This document shows, one piece after another, positions 52,994 through 63,242 of a stretch of DNA of 64,000 bases. Each line of letters begins with the position of its first letter. The stretch's first letter is position 1. Origin of the DNA: Nocardia vulneris. GTDB lineage: Bacteria; Actinomycetota; Actinomycetes; Mycobacteriales; Mycobacteriaceae. Both the position numbers and the translations under genes were made by a program. The stretch spans positions 248,001-312,000 of the forward strand of contig NZ_BDCI01000008.1 of assembly GCF_001613425.1 (NCBI RefSeq), given 5' to 3'. The notes beneath the pieces are model-generated. The model ran no database searches and was not told the origin of the DNA. It was given only the letters and a program-made list of their open reading frames with translations.

Positions 52994-53644
52994 TCAGCCC
53001 TGGTAGAGCTTGGCGTTGTAGTTGGCGGGGGCATAGTGCTGTTCGAGCTGCTCGATCGTCGCGGTGACCTCGCTCTGCACCTCTTTGACCAGGTGCGGCC
53101 AGCTGGGCAGGCCGTCGTCGGGCCACTGCTCGGGCTGCCAGAGATGGCTGCGCAGGAACGCTTTGGCGCAGTGGAAATAGATCTGCTCGATCGACACCTC
53201 GACGGCCAGGATCGGGCGGTGGCCGCGCACCACCATGTCGTCGAAGTACGGTGCGTCGCGCACCAGCCTGGCCCGCCCGTTGATCCGCAGGGTCTGCGGC
53301 CGCCCCGGAATGATGAACAACAGGCCGACGTGCGGGTTGGCGAGGATGTTCAGATAGCCGTCGGCCCGTCGATTGCCCGGCCGCTCGGGGATCGCGAGGG
53401 TCCGGTCGTCGAGGACCTTGGCGAAGCCGGCCGGGTCGCCCTTGGGGGAGGCGTCGCAGTTGCCCTCGGCGTCGCTGGTGCTCATCACCAGGAACGGCGT
53501 GGCCGCGATCCAGTCCCGATCCCTGGGGTGCAGCGCGACGCGCTCCTTGTTCGCCGCGAGCGGCGTGACCTCGCCGAGTAGTCGCCGCAGGTCCGCCGGG
53601 TCGGTGATCTGATCGCTGATTTCGCCCACAGCTGATTCAAGCAT
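52994..53644 (-). CDS. FMN-binding pyridoxamine-5'-phosphate-oxidase-like protein (MSMEG_1061 type)
   Basis: 216 aa split-barrel flavoprotein. PFLVMSTSDAEGNCDASPKG, LAIPERPGNRRADGYLNILA and IIPGRPQTLRINGRARLVRD are the FMN-site strands of this actinobacterial family. The C-terminal IYFHCAKAFLRSHLWQPEQW is conserved among its members. It is probably an F420- or FMN-dependent reductase-like enzyme of unknown substrate. It lies 46 bases from the flavoprotein gene on the same strand and may be co-transcribed. Confidence 0.85.
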   Translation of the reverse strand: MLESAVGEISDQITDPADLRRLLGEVTPLAANKERVALHPRDRDWIAATPFLVMSTSDAEGNCDASPKGDPAGFAKVLDDRTLAIPERPGNRRADGYLNILANPHVGLLFIIPGRPQTLRINGRARLVRDAPYFDDMVVRGHRPILAVEVSIEQIYFHCAKAFLRSHLWQPEQWPDDGLPSWPHLVKEVQSEVTATIEQLEQHYAPANYNAKLYQG

Positions 53645-53690
53645 CTGCGCGGGCGCGGCGATCCGCTTCGGTCCGACGGTGATCGATCGC

Positions 53691-55466
53691 TCAGATCGGG
53701 ACGTCGAACAGATTCGGCTGGCCCGCCGCGTAGCGGTCGGCGTCGATGCGGCGCAACGGTTCCAGTTCGGGCGCGCGGTACAGGGTGTACATCCGGCAGC
53801 GTTCGGCGGTCGAGCCTGCCACGTCGAGCAGGGCGTTCACCGCGGCCCTGGCCGACTCGTTGGCCCCCTCCATTGTCGCGAGATCGACATTGGTGCGCAC
53901 GTAATCGCCTGCCAGGAACAGGTTTTCGAGCGCACCGTGCGGCGCGGGCCGGTGCGCCCACGAGCCGGCCGTGTTGATCAACAGCGGATCGGCGTTGGCG
54001 TTGCGGCCCTTGTCCGCCTGCCAGGTGATGCCCGGATCGAGGAACCACGAGTGCAGGTCGGCCTCGCGCAGCACGTCGCCGCGGTCGTCGAGATGCGCCG
54101 CCAGCTGCGCCCAGACCTCGCGTGCGATCTCCTCGTGCGTGCACTCCTTGGCGGGCTTGCCGTACAGCAGGCCCGGGGTGTTCCAGTCGGAGATGTCCAC
54201 GGAAAGGCAGTCCTGCACGGTGCCGTCGCCGAACTCGCCGAATTTCCGTGTCCACAGCTGATCCTGGTTGATCGAGGTGAGCGCCCACGGCGCGTCGATG
54301 TAGGCGGCGTGGCCGCGCGAGATATCGGCGGGCCTGCGCAGGTAGAACTGGATGCCGTTCATCCAATCGGTAACCAGCTTGTCCATGGCGCCCAGTTCGG
54401 GACGGACCTCGAGCACCGCGGGCGACCAGAGCATGCGGGCCCGTTCGGCGGGCAGCGCGACGACGAAGTAGTCCGCCTCGACGGTGCGGGGCGTGCCGTG
54501 CTCGTCGACGATGCGCGCGGCGCTGATCCGGCGGTCTCGGAGTTCCAGCTCGCGCACCTCGGCGCCGAGCACGAATTGCACACCCAGCGTGCGCAACCGG
54601 TCCAGCCACGGCTCGATCCAGACCGCGTTGGTCGGCCCGTTCAGCACCCGGTCCATTCCGCCGTCGTTGCCGATCTCCAGCGGGTTGCCGAGGAACTGTT
54701 CGCCCATGTTGCCGATGGTGCGGACACTGGCGACGTTCTCCTTGGCGGCGACCATGATGCTGGTCAGCGTGCGGGAGAGCAGCGCGCGGAATTCGTGCGA
54801 GCGCGCGTGGTTGCCGACGTAGTCGTGCCAGGAAGTGTTGTCCCACTGGCCGTCCCGGCGGGCATCGCAGCTGCTGTTGAACACCAGCAGGCGGTCGGCG
54901 AAGTACATGCCCTCGGCGGGCGGCATTTTCAACGCGGTCGACAGGGCCGCGCCGAGTGTCTCGCGGAAGGCCTCCGGGCTGAACGGGCCGCGTGCGCGGA
55001 AGCCGAGCGGCACCCGGAAATCGTCGCCGCCGCGCCGGGCGAAGCGCGCCTCCGGCACCGCGACCAGGTTGTTCCACACCCCATTCGGGTTGTCGCCGAA
55101 CGGAATTCGCCGCATCGTGTCGGGCACGTGCTGGTAGAAGCCGGGGAAGAAGCGGAAACCGTGCTCGCCGGGCAGATCCGGCCGGCCGCCGGAACCGGTG
55201 CCGGGAACCGGCACGCTGCGCGCCTTGCCGCCCCAGGCGCGTCGCTCGAAAATCGTGACCTGGAAACCACGTTCGATCAGTTCGTGCGCCGCGGTCAAAC
55301 CCGCGACGCCACCGCCGAGTACCGCGACCCGCCTGCCGCCCGGAGCACCGGCGGCAGGCCCGGATCTGAGCGCGCCGGTCAGTAGTGCCCCCGCTGTTGC
55401 TACCCCCGCCGTCACCGTGCCGCGAAGAACATTCCTGCGCGATACGGTCCACCGATTTTCTGCCAT
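53691..55466 (-). CDS. Tat-exported FAD-dependent amine-oxidase/desaturase-like oxidoreductase
   Basis: 591 aa. A twin-arginine signal (VSRRNVLRGTVTAGVATAGA) is followed by an FAD dinucleotide-binding motif (VAVLGGGVAGLTAAHELIER) and the carotenoid-desaturase/amine-oxidase C-terminal flavin contact (NLFLAGDYVRTNVDLATMEG). GEHGFRFFPGFYQHVPDTM near residue 100 is typical of the hydroxysqualene dehydroxylase/desaturase group. Exported as a folded flavoprotein; substrate unknown, possibly an isoprenoid or lipid. ATG 55466 was chosen for the Tat signal. Confidence 0.82.
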   Translation of the reverse strand: MAENRWTVSRRNVLRGTVTAGVATAGALLTGALRSGPAAGAPGGRRVAVLGGGVAGLTAAHELIERGFQVTIFERRAWGGKARSVPVPGTGSGGRPDLPGEHGFRFFPGFYQHVPDTMRRIPFGDNPNGVWNNLVAVPEARFARRGGDDFRVPLGFRARGPFSPEAFRETLGAALSTALKMPPAEGMYFADRLLVFNSSCDARRDGQWDNTSWHDYVGNHARSHEFRALLSRTLTSIMVAAKENVASVRTIGNMGEQFLGNPLEIGNDGGMDRVLNGPTNAVWIEPWLDRLRTLGVQFVLGAEVRELELRDRRISAARIVDEHGTPRTVEADYFVVALPAERARMLWSPAVLEVRPELGAMDKLVTDWMNGIQFYLRRPADISRGHAAYIDAPWALTSINQDQLWTRKFGEFGDGTVQDCLSVDISDWNTPGLLYGKPAKECTHEEIAREVWAQLAAHLDDRGDVLREADLHSWFLDPGITWQADKGRNANADPLLINTAGSWAHRPAPHGALENLFLAGDYVRTNVDLATMEGANESARAAVNALLDVAGSTAERCRMYTLYRAPELEPLRRIDADRYAAGQPNLFDVPI

Positions 55467-55498
55467 GCGCCGCTCTGTGCCTAGCCTCGGGACCTTTG

Positions 55499-55520
55499 TT
55501 ACATGTTGTCACTACTGTAA
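55499..55520. promoter_or_regulatory. Possible operator upstream of the Tat flavoprotein gene
   Basis: Inverted arms TTACA (55499-55503) and TGTAA (55516-55520) with a 12-base spacer lie 33 bases before the ATG, in an AT-rich patch over the likely promoter. The arms are short, so this is tentative. Confidence 0.25.
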
Positions 55521-55679
55521 AGCGGCAGGTCCCGAACCGGCGTACCCGCCCCGTGCCTCGCCCGAGGGAACGCTGACTCGGACAATGGCTGTGAGCATAG
55601 CGATATCGGCGCGGGGATAGGCGAACCTGTGCCGACGGTTGCCAGAACCCTTTGGCACACATGAATATCCGGGCAGGTT

Positions 55680-56642
55680 TCAGGCCTCGATCAGTTGCGG
55701 ACGGGGGCGATCGGTGGCCGCGTCGGGGGACGCGGCCTGGCCGGTGGCGGTCGCGGTGCGCTTGCCGGAGGTGGCGGCGAACGCACCCGCGATGACGATC
55801 ACGCCACCGACCAGGGACAGGGGGGTGGGGGTTTCGTCGAGAAACGCCCAGGCTGCGGCGATTCCGACGACGGGGACCAGCAGCGTCAGCGGTGCGACGA
55901 CGCCGGCGGGGTAGCGGCTCATCAGGTAGGTCCACATGCCGCTGCCGATGACCGTGGCGAGCACCGCGATATAGGCGAGTGCCACCAGGGCAGGCCAACC
56001 GGCCGCGGAGAAGGAGCCGGTCAGTGCGTGCCAGCCGGTGGCCGGGCCTTCGGCGGCGGCGGAGAGCGCGAACAACGGCAGCGGCGGGACCACGGCCAGC
56101 CACAGCGTCAGGTGCAGGGTGTTCAGGCCGGGCGACTCGACCGTCGCCTGTCGCGCGCCGATATTGCCGAAGGCCCAGCCGAGACCGCCGGCCAGGGTCA
56201 GCAGCACCGGCAGCAGGGTGGCGTGTTCGAGCCGGTCCCAGCCGATCACCACCATGCCCGCCAGCGCGACCACGATGCCCGCGACCTGGCTCGACCGGAT
56301 CCGTTCCCGCAGGAACAGGGCGCCGAGCAACACGGTGAACGGCGCGGAGGATTGCAGCACCAGCGAGGCGAGCCCGGTCGGCATGCCGACCCGCATCGCG
56401 GTGAACAGGAAGGCGAACTGCAGGATGCCGAAACCGGTGCCGTACAGCAGGAGCCAGCGGGTGCGCACCCGCGGTCGCGGGACGAACAGCAGGACCGGAA
56501 CCGCGATGACCGCGAACCGCAGCGCGGCGAAGAAGAAGGGCGGGAAGTGATCGAGTCCCACGCGGATGGCGAGAAAGTTCAGGCCCCAGAGCAGGATGAC
56601 GGTAAATCCGAGCAGTCGATCACGAGCGGTCACGTGGTCCAT
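55680..56642 (-). CDS. EamA-family (DMT) transporter
   Basis: 320 aa with ten predicted helices in two EamA repeats: FTVILLWGLNFLAIRVGLDH at the start and TLAGGLGWAFGNIGARQATV in the second half. The middle SSAPFTVLLGALFLRERIRS and final VPVVGIAAAWAFLDETPTPL are the usual end-of-repeat signatures. Such carriers export amino acids or metabolites; the O-acetylserine/cysteine exporter group is the closest by pattern. It is divergent from a LysR regulator, which probably controls it. Confidence 0.87.
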   Translation of the reverse strand: MDHVTARDRLLGFTVILLWGLNFLAIRVGLDHFPPFFFAALRFAVIAVPVLLFVPRPRVRTRWLLLYGTGFGILQFAFLFTAMRVGMPTGLASLVLQSSAPFTVLLGALFLRERIRSSQVAGIVVALAGMVVIGWDRLEHATLLPVLLTLAGGLGWAFGNIGARQATVESPGLNTLHLTLWLAVVPPLPLFALSAAAEGPATGWHALTGSFSAAGWPALVALAYIAVLATVIGSGMWTYLMSRYPAGVVAPLTLLVPVVGIAAAWAFLDETPTPLSLVGGVIVIAGAFAATSGKRTATATGQAASPDAATDRPRPQLIEA

Positions 56643-56682
56643 CGTGCGTTCGGCTAACCATCAGAACAATCGAATAAATACG

Positions 56683-56715
56683 GATCATTGATGTAGTTTT
56701 GCTTCATGATCATTG
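56683..56715. promoter_or_regulatory. Direct repeats in the EamA-LysR divergent promoter region
   Basis: GATCATTG occurs twice (56683-56690 and 56708-56715), start-to-start 25 bases, in an AT-rich stretch between the divergent genes; ATGATCAT at 56706-56713 is also palindromic. Placement suits LysR binding. Confidence 0.3.
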
Positions 56716-56769
56716 CCCGGCCCCCGATCGGCACGGGCGTCGGTGGCTGAGCATCCCGGCGGCCCGCCG

Positions 56770-57702
56770 ATGTCGCTGGACCGGCTGCGGGTGCTGTGCG
56801 AATTCGCGGACCGGGGCACCATCGCCGCCGTCGCCGCCGCGCTCTCGATGACCCCCTCGGCGGTGTCGCAGCAGCTCAAGGTGCTGGCCCGGGAGGCGGG
56901 CGTCGCGTTGCTCGAACCCGACGGCCGCCGGGTCCGGCTCACCGACGCGGGGCAGGCGCTGGTGGTGCGCGCCGATGAGGTGCTCGCGGCGATGGATCGG
57001 GCCGTGGCGGAGATGGCGCACTATCGCGGCTCGCCCCGTGGCCGGGTCCGGGTGGCCGTATTCCCTTCGGGCGGAGCGCTTTTGCTACCCCTGGTGTTGC
57101 CCGCGATGACCGACAGCGGCGTCGATGTGGTGGCCACCGACTGGGACCTGCCGCCCGCCGACCTGCCCCGGCTGCTCGCCGACAACGACGTGGTGCTCAC
57201 CCACCGCGACGAGCGCGCCGCGCCCGTCGCCGACTCGCGCATCTCGGTGCACATGCTGATGCGCGAGCCCATCGATGTCGTGGTCGCGCCGACCCATCGG
57301 CTCGCCGGGCGCTCCGCGGTGACCCCGGAGGAGCTCGCGGACGAGACCTGGCTCAGCGTCAAGGGCGGCTTCCCGATCGACGACGTGCTGCGCTCGATCG
57401 CCACCGTCACCGGCGTGCGACCACGAATAGCGCAGCGGCTCAACGAGTTCCATCTCATCGAAACGGTGGTCGCGTCCGGCTACGCCGTGGCGCTGATGCC
57501 GCGCTACGCGGTCTCGCACCCCGACTTGTCGGTGCTTCGGCTCACCGGGGTGCGCGCCGCCCGCGTCTACGAACTGGCCACCCGCCGCCGCGCCGAGCAC
57601 CGTCCCGCCATCGCGGCGGTGCTGGCGGCGTTCCGCGATGCGGTCACCACCGTCACCGCCGATTCCCCGCCGCCGGATGGGAGCCGAACCGGCCTGCGGT
57701 GA
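56770..57702 (+). CDS. LysR-family transcriptional regulator
   Basis: 310 aa from ATG 56770 (MSLDRLRVLCEFADRGTIAA). The LysR winged helix is at residues ~5-60 (VAAALSMTPSAVSQQLKVLA) and the co-inducer domain follows. The frame is open 19 codons further upstream without similarity to the family. It is transcribed divergently from the EamA exporter, the classical arrangement for a regulator of an exporter. Confidence 0.88.
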   Translation: MSLDRLRVLCEFADRGTIAAVAAALSMTPSAVSQQLKVLAREAGVALLEPDGRRVRLTDAGQALVVRADEVLAAMDRAVAEMAHYRGSPRGRVRVAVFPSGGALLLPLVLPAMTDSGVDVVATDWDLPPADLPRLLADNDVVLTHRDERAAPVADSRISVHMLMREPIDVVVAPTHRLAGRSAVTPEELADETWLSVKGGFPIDDVLRSIATVTGVRPRIAQRLNEFHLIETVVASGYAVALMPRYAVSHPDLSVLRLTGVRAARVYELATRRRAEHRPAIAAVLAAFRDAVTTVTADSPPPDGSRTGLR

Positions 57703-57929
57703 ATTGTCGAGTTCTGACAGGTGGTTTCGCGGCCGTTCGGGTCCGGCTCGGCGAAGCCACTGGTACCGGGGTCGAGTGCCGAGCTTAGGCGGCGAACGCG
57801 TCGGCGTCGTTGGTAACTTCGCACAACTCCCGCGCCCGGCTGTGAGTGTTCCGCACATGACGCGCCGCCGATCGGCCAAATAGATTGCAGGACAGGCTAT
57901 CCGGTAAGACGAAAGGACACGCGACAGCA

Positions 57930-59189
57930 ATGCGCGATATCACCGAGTTCTCCACCCGCAACGGAGGATTCCGGAGCGTGGTGGTGACCGCGGTCGAGGT
58001 TTCCTCCGCGCTCGGCGCCGACGCCGAGTCCACCTGGAAGGGGCTCCTCGCGGGCGAGAGTGGGGTGCGGAAACTCGACGACCCGGAGGTCGAGAGCGGA
58101 CGCTTACCGATCGATATCGGTGCGAAGTTCAAGGTCGACCCGACCGCCGAGCTGGACCGGGTCAAGAAGCGGCGCATGTCCTACGTCCAGCAGGTGGCCT
58201 ACGTGATGGGCAAACGCATCTGGGAAACCCTCGGGGCGCCCGAGGTGGACCAGGACCGGCTCGGCGTCTCGATCGGCACCGGCGTCGGCGGCGCGGAGGT
58301 GATCGTCGATTCGAACGACATCCTGCGCGATCAGGGCTACCGCAAGGTCTCGCCGTTCGCGATCCCGATGGCCATGCCGAACGGGCCGGCCGCGGTGCTC
58401 GGACTCGAACTCGGCGCTCGGGCCAGCGTCGTGACGCCGGTGTCGGCGTGTTCGTCGGGGTGTGAATCGCTGGTGCACGCGTGGCGCTCGATCATTCTGG
58501 GCGAGGCCGACATGATCGTCGCGGGCGGCGTCGAAGGTCGCATCAATGCCCTTGCGCTGGCGGGCTTTACGAACATGCGGGCGTTGAGTTCGCGGGTCGG
58601 GGAACCCGAACGTGCCTCGCGTCCGTTCGATCGGGACCGGGACGGGTTCGTCTTCGGCGAGTCGGCGGCGTTGCTTGTGCTGGAAGCCGAAGAGCACGCG
58701 CTGGCGCGGGGCGCGCGGCCGATCGCCCGGCTGCTCGGCGCGGGCCTGACCGCCGACGGCTACCACCTGGTGGCACCGGACCCGGAGGGCCGGGGCAACG
58801 CGCGCGCGATGCGGCGCGCGCTGGAGACCGCGGGTGTCGACGGCACCGAGGTGGACCACGTCAACGCGCACGCCACCGGCACGCCGTTCGGCGATGTGGC
58901 CGAGGCCAAAGGGGTTTCGGCCGCGATCGGCAACCATCCGTCGATCTACGCGCCCAAGTCGGCGCTCGGCCACTCGGTCGGCGCGGTGGGCGCGCTGGAG
59001 GCCGCGATCTCGGTGCTGACGCTGCGCGACGGCGCGATCCCGCCGACCCTCAACCTGGACCACCAGGACGCCGAGATCGATCTCGACATCGTCAGCGGCG
59101 CAACCAGATACACCGACGTGCAGTACGTGATGAACAATTCGTACGGCTTCGGCGGGCACAACTCCGCGGTGTTGTTCGGCAAGTACTGA
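57930..59189 (+). CDS. Beta-ketoacyl-ACP synthase, KasA/KasB-like
   Basis: 419 aa. The opening NGGFRSVVVTAVEVSSALGA and RRMSYVQQVAYVMGKRIWET closely follow mycobacterial KasA. Catalytic triad C174 (VSACSSGCES), H314 (VNAHATGTPF) and H348 (SALGHSVGAVG) are present, each offset three from KasA numbering. It elongates acyl-ACP by decarboxylative condensation in FAS-II, here likely for meromycolate or another long chain. It is a single gene, not in a kasA-kasB-accD6 operon, so it may be an accessory paralogue. ATG 57930 has GAAAGGA upstream; an upstream in-frame start at 57885 lacks family similarity. Confidence 0.88.
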   Translation: MRDITEFSTRNGGFRSVVVTAVEVSSALGADAESTWKGLLAGESGVRKLDDPEVESGRLPIDIGAKFKVDPTAELDRVKKRRMSYVQQVAYVMGKRIWETLGAPEVDQDRLGVSIGTGVGGAEVIVDSNDILRDQGYRKVSPFAIPMAMPNGPAAVLGLELGARASVVTPVSACSSGCESLVHAWRSIILGEADMIVAGGVEGRINALALAGFTNMRALSSRVGEPERASRPFDRDRDGFVFGESAALLVLEAEEHALARGARPIARLLGAGLTADGYHLVAPDPEGRGNARAMRRALETAGVDGTEVDHVNAHATGTPFGDVAEAKGVSAAIGNHPSIYAPKSALGHSVGAVGALEAAISVLTLRDGAIPPTLNLDHQDAEIDLDIVSGATRYTDVQYVMNNSYGFGGHNSAVLFGKY

Positions 59190-59204
59190 GGTCAGGCGAA
59201 CGAC

Positions 59205-59242
59205 TGCGGCCCGGCACAGAAGTACCGGGCCGCAACGTTTTT
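59205..59242. terminator. Intrinsic terminator after the KasA-like gene
   Basis: TGCGGCCCGG (59205-59214) pairs with CCGGGCCGCA (59225-59234) and is followed by ACGTTTTT, a classical rho-independent signal for the rightward gene. Confidence 0.9.
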
Positions 59243-59250
59243 CAGGGTTT

Positions 59251-60912
59251 TCAGTGACCCATCGGGCCCGGGTGGTGGTACTGCTGGGCGCCGACGTAAC
59301 CGAAGTCGTCGGCGACCATCGCAGCCAGTTCCAGCAGCGCCCGCCTGGTCGGCTTGCTCACCAGTTCCAGATCGATCTCGGCGCCCTCGGCGAGGTGGTC
59401 GTCGAAGGGCACCACCTGCACCGCGCGGGTGCGGTCGAGGAACAGCTTGCGCAGCTGATCCAGGTCGACGGTGGAGGCGCCGCGCCGGGACGCGTTGACC
59501 ACCACGACGGTGCGTTCGACGAGTTTGCCGTAGCCGTGGTGATCGAGCCAGTCCAGCGTGGCCGAGGCGCTGCGCGCGCCGTCGATCGCGGGCGAGGTGA
59601 CCAGCACCAGTGAGCTGGCCATATCGAGCACGCCCGCCATCGCCGAGTGCATCAGGCCGGTGCCGCAGTCGGTCAGGATGATGTTGTAGAACGACTGCAG
59701 GATGCCGATCGCCTTGCGGTAGTCGGCCTCGCTGAACGCCTCGGAAACCGCCGGATCCTGTTCGCTGGCAAGCACTTCCAGGCGGCTCGGCGCCTGCGAG
59801 GTATGCGCGCGGACATCGGAGTACCGGCTGATGTGCTGGTCTTCGAGCAGGTTGCGCACGGTGGAGCGGGTCTGGCGCGGCACCCGGTGCGCGAGCGTGC
59901 CGAGGTCGGGGTTGGCGTCGATCGCGATGACCCGATCGCCGCGCAGCGACGCGAACGTCGAGCCGAGACCGACCGTGGTGGTGGTCTTGCCGACACCGCC
60001 CTTGAGCGAGAGGATCGCGATCCGGTAATCGCCGCGCACCGGCTGGTTCACCCGGTCGACCAGGTCGCGGTAGACCACGTCGGCCGCGGACTCGCCCGGG
60101 TTCAGCATGCCGCCGGTGGCCTTGTGCACGGCGCGGCGCCAGCCGCTGCGCGGGGCCCGCCTGGCCCGCTTGAGCAGGTTCAGGTCGTTGACCGAATGAC
60201 CGGGCTGACCCGGCGCGGGCACGTGCTGCGGCTGGAACGGCTGCGCGGGCTGATGCGGATTCGGCCCACCCTGCCAACTAGGCGCGGGCGGCTGGCCCAT
60301 CGGCTGCGGCGGCGGAGGCTGCTGCTGGTAGACCGGCGGCGGCTGATGCGACACCGGCGGGGGCGGCGGGGCCCAGCTGTAGATCGGCGCGGCCTGCGGC
60401 TCGGGCTGCGGCGCGGGCGCTTCCGGCTGCTCCGGTACCCGCCGGACCAGGCCGTCGGGGCCGATCTCCTGGCGGTACTCGCCGTAGCCGGGGTTCGGCG
60501 CCTCCGCGACCTGGTGGCTGCCGCTGTGGCCGGCCACCGGCTGGTACGCGCCGGTCTGATATGGCTCATATGCGCCAGGCGGCGCGAACGGACCGGCGTT
60601 CGGCGGGGCGTAGCCGCCGTATTGCTCGGCCGGGCCGGGCGGCGGGAAACCCTCGGGCGGACCGTAGGGCTGCGGCGGCGCGGACGCCTGCGGGTAGGAC
60701 ACGGTCTGGTCCGTCGAACCGCTGAAGTCGGGCTGCGCGGGATCCTGCTCCGGCTGGTCCGGCGTCTCCGCCTCGGCCGCCGGCACTTCCACGTCACCGG
60801 TCTGCTCGGGCGACTGCTCGGCGGATTTCTCCGACTCCGTGGCGTCGGCCGTGTCCACCGCTTGACTCTGCAGCCAGGGCGGTGAGGTCGGGTTGTGGTC
60901 GTTAGTTGTCAC
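59251..60912 (-). CDS. MinD/ParA-type ATPase with long Pro/Gln-rich N-terminus (EspI-like)
   Basis: 553 aa. Residues ~1-255 are a Pro/Gln/Ala/Tyr-rich disordered tail (VYQQQPPPPQPMGQPPAPSW). A NLLKRARRAPRSGWRRAVHK segment precedes the SIMIBI ATPase: deviant Walker A LSLKGGVGKTTTTVG, AIDANPDLGTLAHRVPRQTR and LTDCGTGLMHSAMAGVLDMA. The layout matches EspI/Rv3876-type proteins of mycobacterial type VII secretion loci. No esx, eccC or PE/PPE genes are nearby, so this is an orphan copy with an unknown partner. Confidence 0.8.
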   Translation of the reverse strand: MTTNDHNPTSPPWLQSQAVDTADATESEKSAEQSPEQTGDVEVPAAEAETPDQPEQDPAQPDFSGSTDQTVSYPQASAPPQPYGPPEGFPPPGPAEQYGGYAPPNAGPFAPPGAYEPYQTGAYQPVAGHSGSHQVAEAPNPGYGEYRQEIGPDGLVRRVPEQPEAPAPQPEPQAAPIYSWAPPPPPVSHQPPPVYQQQPPPPQPMGQPPAPSWQGGPNPHQPAQPFQPQHVPAPGQPGHSVNDLNLLKRARRAPRSGWRRAVHKATGGMLNPGESAADVVYRDLVDRVNQPVRGDYRIAILSLKGGVGKTTTTVGLGSTFASLRGDRVIAIDANPDLGTLAHRVPRQTRSTVRNLLEDQHISRYSDVRAHTSQAPSRLEVLASEQDPAVSEAFSEADYRKAIGILQSFYNIILTDCGTGLMHSAMAGVLDMASSLVLVTSPAIDGARSASATLDWLDHHGYGKLVERTVVVVNASRRGASTVDLDQLRKLFLDRTRAVQVVPFDDHLAEGAEIDLELVSKPTRRALLELAAMVADDFGYVGAQQYHHPGPMGH

Positions 60913-61098
60913 AGTTCCCCCATCTGCTCGGGACTTCGAGCAGAGAGCTCGGCGCTTGAGTGCGAAACCAACGCTAGCACGGGGTTCGCGGGCTCGCGTC
61001 GCCGTGTGCGGCCGCCGGACTTCGCTTGCAAACGCACTATGGACGGCGGACGCGCCCGGATGACACGCCGCCGATATCTGGTCTCCGACAGCAAGATC
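60913..61098. other. Intergenic region upstream of the EspI-like gene
   Basis: About 185 bases between the EspI-like start and the leuA terminator; it should contain the EspI-like promoter. No gene was found. Confidence 0.4.
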
Positions 61099-61144
61099 GA
61101 GAGCCGGGCGCCCGGTCGATCAACGACCGTCGCGCCCGGCTCTC
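61099..61144. terminator. Terminator downstream of leuA
   Basis: Arms GAGAGCCGGGCGC (61099-61111) and GCGCCCGGCTCTC (61132-61144) pair perfectly, with an inner CGGTCG/CGACCG helix. It lies 67 bases past the leuA stop. Confidence 0.85.
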
Positions 61145-61210
61145 ACCGTACTCGACCTGCGCGATCAGCGTGCCCAGGTTGACCCAGGACACCGCCGCTC
61201 GCGTCGCGGG

Positions 61211-63088
<1,878 letters not shown>

Positions 63089-63104
<16 letters not shown>

Positions 63105-63130
63105 CGGCCGAGAAGAAGTGCCCGCTGCAT
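63089..63130 (-). CDS. leuA leader peptide (13 aa, three consecutive leucines)
   Basis: The 14-codon frame ATG...TGA encodes MQRALLLGRRDGF. The three adjacent Leu codons are CTT CTT CTC. It ends 84 bases before the leuA ATG. A ribosome paused at the Leu codons would cover the start of the terminator's 5' arm and allow read-through into leuA when leucine is short. A -10-like TAAACT (63146-63141) lies ten bases upstream of the ATG, so the leader is nearly leaderless. Too short for usual gene callers. Confidence 0.78.
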
Positions 63131-63242
63131 GATGTCGGCGAGTTTACCGGGTGGCAATACACGGGCGAAAGCCCGGTCCCGTCGTCGGGTCATCCGACGT
63201 CGGCGCTAGCGTTCCGCAAAGAAGCAAGGAACGGATTTTCCT

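Noticed and set aside
53485..56103. 872-codon leftward open frame across the flavoprotein and EamA genes
   Set aside because: Out-of-frame shadow with Arg-rich composition; the real genes in the other frame have clear motifs.
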